A stretch of 64,000 nucleotides of DNA from contig JTDA01000002.1 in the NCBI GenBank assembly GCA_000803105.1, positions 429,206 through 493,205 on the forward strand. The letters are read 5' to 3'. Shown piece after piece: positions 62,274 through 64,000 of the stretch. This DNA is from Coprobacter secundus (GTDB lineage: Bacteria; Bacteroidota; Bacteroidia; Bacteroidales; Coprobacteraceae). Position 1 is the first letter of the stretch. Every line of letters starts with the position of its first letter. A program made the translations under genes and the position numbers. A model generated the notes under the pieces. It did no database searches. It was not told the DNA's origin and saw only the letters and a list, made by a program, of their open reading frames with translations.

Positions 62274-63263
62274 ATGTATTTTAATAACACAAAAGAAATT
62301 ATACAAGAACTAAATAGAGCAGGGCAATCCCATAAACCGACTTTATTCATCATTAGTTTTAATACGCAAGAAGGATTCTTATATCCTCTTAATAAAATTA
62401 ATAACCAAAATATACTTTATGATTTTAATGGAATATCCAATATCCCCGCTCATTATACACCCTCTAGTAAAGAATTCTATTGGAAACCTCATTATATACC
62501 ATTTAAAGACTATCAACAATCATTTAATATCGTAACCCAAAATCTATTATTAGGTAATTCTTTTCTTACGAATCTAACCTGTGCCACCCCTATTGAATGT
62601 AACCTGTCATTAAAAGAAATATTTTATAGGGCTAATGCAAAATATAAACTTTGGATAAAAAATAAATTTGTTGTTTTCTCTCCTGAAATATTTATACAAA
62701 TCCATCCTGACAGAACGATATATTCTTATCCAATGAAAGGAACAATTGACGCAAACGAACCAGATGCAAAATATAAGATATTAAATGATAAAAAAGAGTC
62801 AGCCGAACATGCAACGATTGTAGACCTAATACGAAATGACTTAAGCATTATTGCAGATAAAGTAACTGTTTCCAAGTATAGGTACATTGATACAATAACA
62901 ACACATCAAGGAAAACTTCTACAAGTCAGCTCCGAAATAAAAGGTATCCTACCAGAAAACTATCTTAATACATTAGGTGATATAATATTTAAATTACTCC
63001 CAGCCGGATCAATCAGCGGAGCTCCCAAAAGAAAAACAGTAAAAATCATTACAGAAGCCGAAAATTATGACCGAGGATTCTATACTGGTATAATGGGAAT
63101 ATATGATGGTAAGAAAGTCGATAGTGCTGTAATGATTCGTTTTATCGAACAAAATGCACAAGGTAAATATCTATTTAAAAGCGGAGGAGGAATCACTGCT
63201 AAAAGTAAAATTCACAATGAATATAATGAAATAAAACAAAAAATATATGTGTCAATTTATTGA
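62274..63263 (+). CDS. pabB: Aminodeoxychorismate synthase component I
   Basis: A 329-residue chorismate-binding enzyme making 4-amino-4-deoxychorismate for folate. The diagnostic Lys in YPMKGTIDAN marks PabB rather than anthranilate synthase, which has Ala in PIAGT. ATIVDLIRNDLS, LLPAGSISGAPK and FKSGGGITAKS are also present. The usual N-terminal lobe is short. Its last 17 bases overlap the pabC start. Confidence 0.9.
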   Translation: MYFNNTKEIIQELNRAGQSHKPTLFIISFNTQEGFLYPLNKINNQNILYDFNGISNIPAHYTPSSKEFYWKPHYIPFKDYQQSFNIVTQNLLLGNSFLTNLTCATPIECNLSLKEIFYRANAKYKLWIKNKFVVFSPEIFIQIHPDRTIYSYPMKGTIDANEPDAKYKILNDKKESAEHATIVDLIRNDLSIIADKVTVSKYRYIDTITTHQGKLLQVSSEIKGILPENYLNTLGDIIFKLLPAGSISGAPKRKTVKIITEAENYDRGFYTGIMGIYDGKKVDSAVMIRFIEQNAQGKYLFKSGGGITAKSKIHNEYNEIKQKIYVSIY

Positions 63264-63846
63264 AAGTATAAGAATTGAAAATGGTAAAATTTGGAATATT
63301 GATTTCCATAATCAAAGAATGCACGAAACTCAAAAAGTACATTTCAACATAACTAAATTTTTAAATATAAAATCTCTTATTTCGCCAGAGGGATATTCTA
63401 AACGTACTAAATGTAGAATAATATATAATGAAAATATTATCAGCATCGAATACTCTACCTATCATCTAAGACCAATCAATTCTCTACAACTCATACAATA
63501 CAATAATATAGATTATTCTTTTAAAAAGTGCGACAGAAACTTACTTAATGAACTATTTTCAAAAAGAAACAATTGTGACGATATCTTAATTGTAAAAAAT
63601 AATCTTCTTACAGATACAAGTACATGCAATATAGCTTTATTCAACGGGCAAGACTGGTATACTCCCCAAAAACCCTTATTAAAAGGAATTCAACGTCAAT
63701 ACCTCCTCTCTAAAGGATTAATCAAAGTAAAGGATATTCATATCTCTGACCTTATTCAATATAACCGCATTCGATTATTTAATGCCTTAATAACATTCGG
63801 TGAAATAGAATTTCCTACAAACCTGATATATAAAGAACAAGAATAA
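63247..63846 (+). CDS. pabC: Aminodeoxychorismate lyase-like aminotransferase class IV
   Basis: A 199-residue PLP protein of class IV. The putative Schiff-base Lys is in DYSFKKCDRNLLNELF, and DDILIVKNNLLTDTSTCNIA is the phosphate-binding strand. It would release p-aminobenzoate from the PabB product. It is shorter than usual PabC, and its 17-base overlap with pabB shows coupling. A TTCCGCGGAA palindrome at 63851-63860 follows. Confidence 0.85.
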   Translation: MCQFIESIRIENGKIWNIDFHNQRMHETQKVHFNITKFLNIKSLISPEGYSKRTKCRIIYNENIISIEYSTYHLRPINSLQLIQYNNIDYSFKKCDRNLLNELFSKRNNCDDILIVKNNLLTDTSTCNIALFNGQDWYTPQKPLLKGIQRQYLLSKGLIKVKDIHISDLIQYNRIRLFNALITFGEIEFPTNLIYKEQE

Positions 63847-64000
63847 TTAGTTCCGCGGAAGAGATTGGCTCTCTCTGACAGAAATATTAAAATAGAGCAA
63901 ATAAATTACCGCAAACCTCAGATAAGTCATCTAAAATATTCTAAAAAATCTCTGTTATTCATAACTTCTATTTATTCCTAAATACATAATTAATTATTAG

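Noticed and set aside
63851..63880. TTCCGCGGAA palindrome and GAGA/TCTC repeat after pabC
   Set aside because: Short, with no U-tail and no clear function; may only be a weak terminator.

Overview
The window reads as a low-GC chromosomal segment from a member of Bacteroidota, most likely order Bacteroidales. Three things point there. Type IX secretion genes (porX, porW/sprE-like, porQ) are present. Many genes are preceded by the Bacteroidota promoter element TAnnTTTG. Several families are largely confined to this phylum (DUF5723, DUF3256, Bacteroides-type succinylornithine transcarbamylase, two-piece LysO). Most of the window is ordinary core genome; the only clear mobile element is one insertion sequence at 38064-39131. 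I cannot name a genus.

Layout. 1-2450: sulfatase tail, cysK and a DMT transporter. 2465-9660 (minus): an outer-membrane barrel, then an apparent operon reading porW -> porX -> tsaE -> an Imm17-like small membrane protein -> GT10 fucosyltransferase. 9658-14683 (minus): polyprenyl synthase, an unknown protein and tatD, then aroA, a Cys-motif membrane protein and a zinc/manganese-type ABC permease, with 1- to 4-codon spacing or stop/start overlaps. 14929-18713 (plus): porQ, cmk, ispH, pfkA. 18973-24067: a small lipoprotein, the ppGpp enzyme Rsh, and a PgpH-like 7TM-HD (cyclic-di-AMP phosphodiesterase family) protein. 24264-24447: a probable structured non-coding RNA. 24487-31758: pepD, a small membrane protein with an OmpH-like protein, then a DUF5723 barrel paired with a 1012-residue lipoprotein. 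32201-37984: a giant alpha-2-macroglobulin-like protein. 38064-39131: the IS. 39185-40670: two-gene LysO exporter and tRNA-Ser(GGA). 40786-45009: TonB-dependent receptor diverging from an ECF sigma / membrane regulator / Spy-like set. 45193-51527: XRE-cupin regulator, acyl-CoA ligase, DUF695-like protein, proB, proA and succinylornithine transcarbamylase. 51568-55973: barrel protein, M15-like lipoprotein, copper ATPase and CopZ-like chaperone. 56009-56387: a decayed lipoprotein gene. 56429-60771 (minus): DUF3256 protein, DMT transporter, truA, speA. 61140-63846: fba and pabB-pabC.

How genes work together. PorX, PorW and PorQ belong to type IX secretion (regulation, gliding/secretion lipoprotein, and surface release). 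ProB/ProA and the argF'-type enzyme belong to proline and arginine synthesis from glutamate. PabB/PabC supply p-aminobenzoate for folate. Rsh and the 7TM-HD protein are adjacent enzymes of two nucleotide messengers.

Most noteworthy: an apparent one-base frameshift at the start of proA, a promoter-to-terminator unit that looks like an undescribed or 6S-like RNA, an Imm17-like gene with no ordinary start codon, a duplicated end motif in the IS, a macroglobulin that has lost its thioester cysteine, and a degraded lipoprotein gene. I did not find an obvious new defence or biosynthetic system. The best candidates for uncharacterised systems are the DUF5723/1012-residue lipoprotein pair and the aroA-linked permease/Cys-motif pair.
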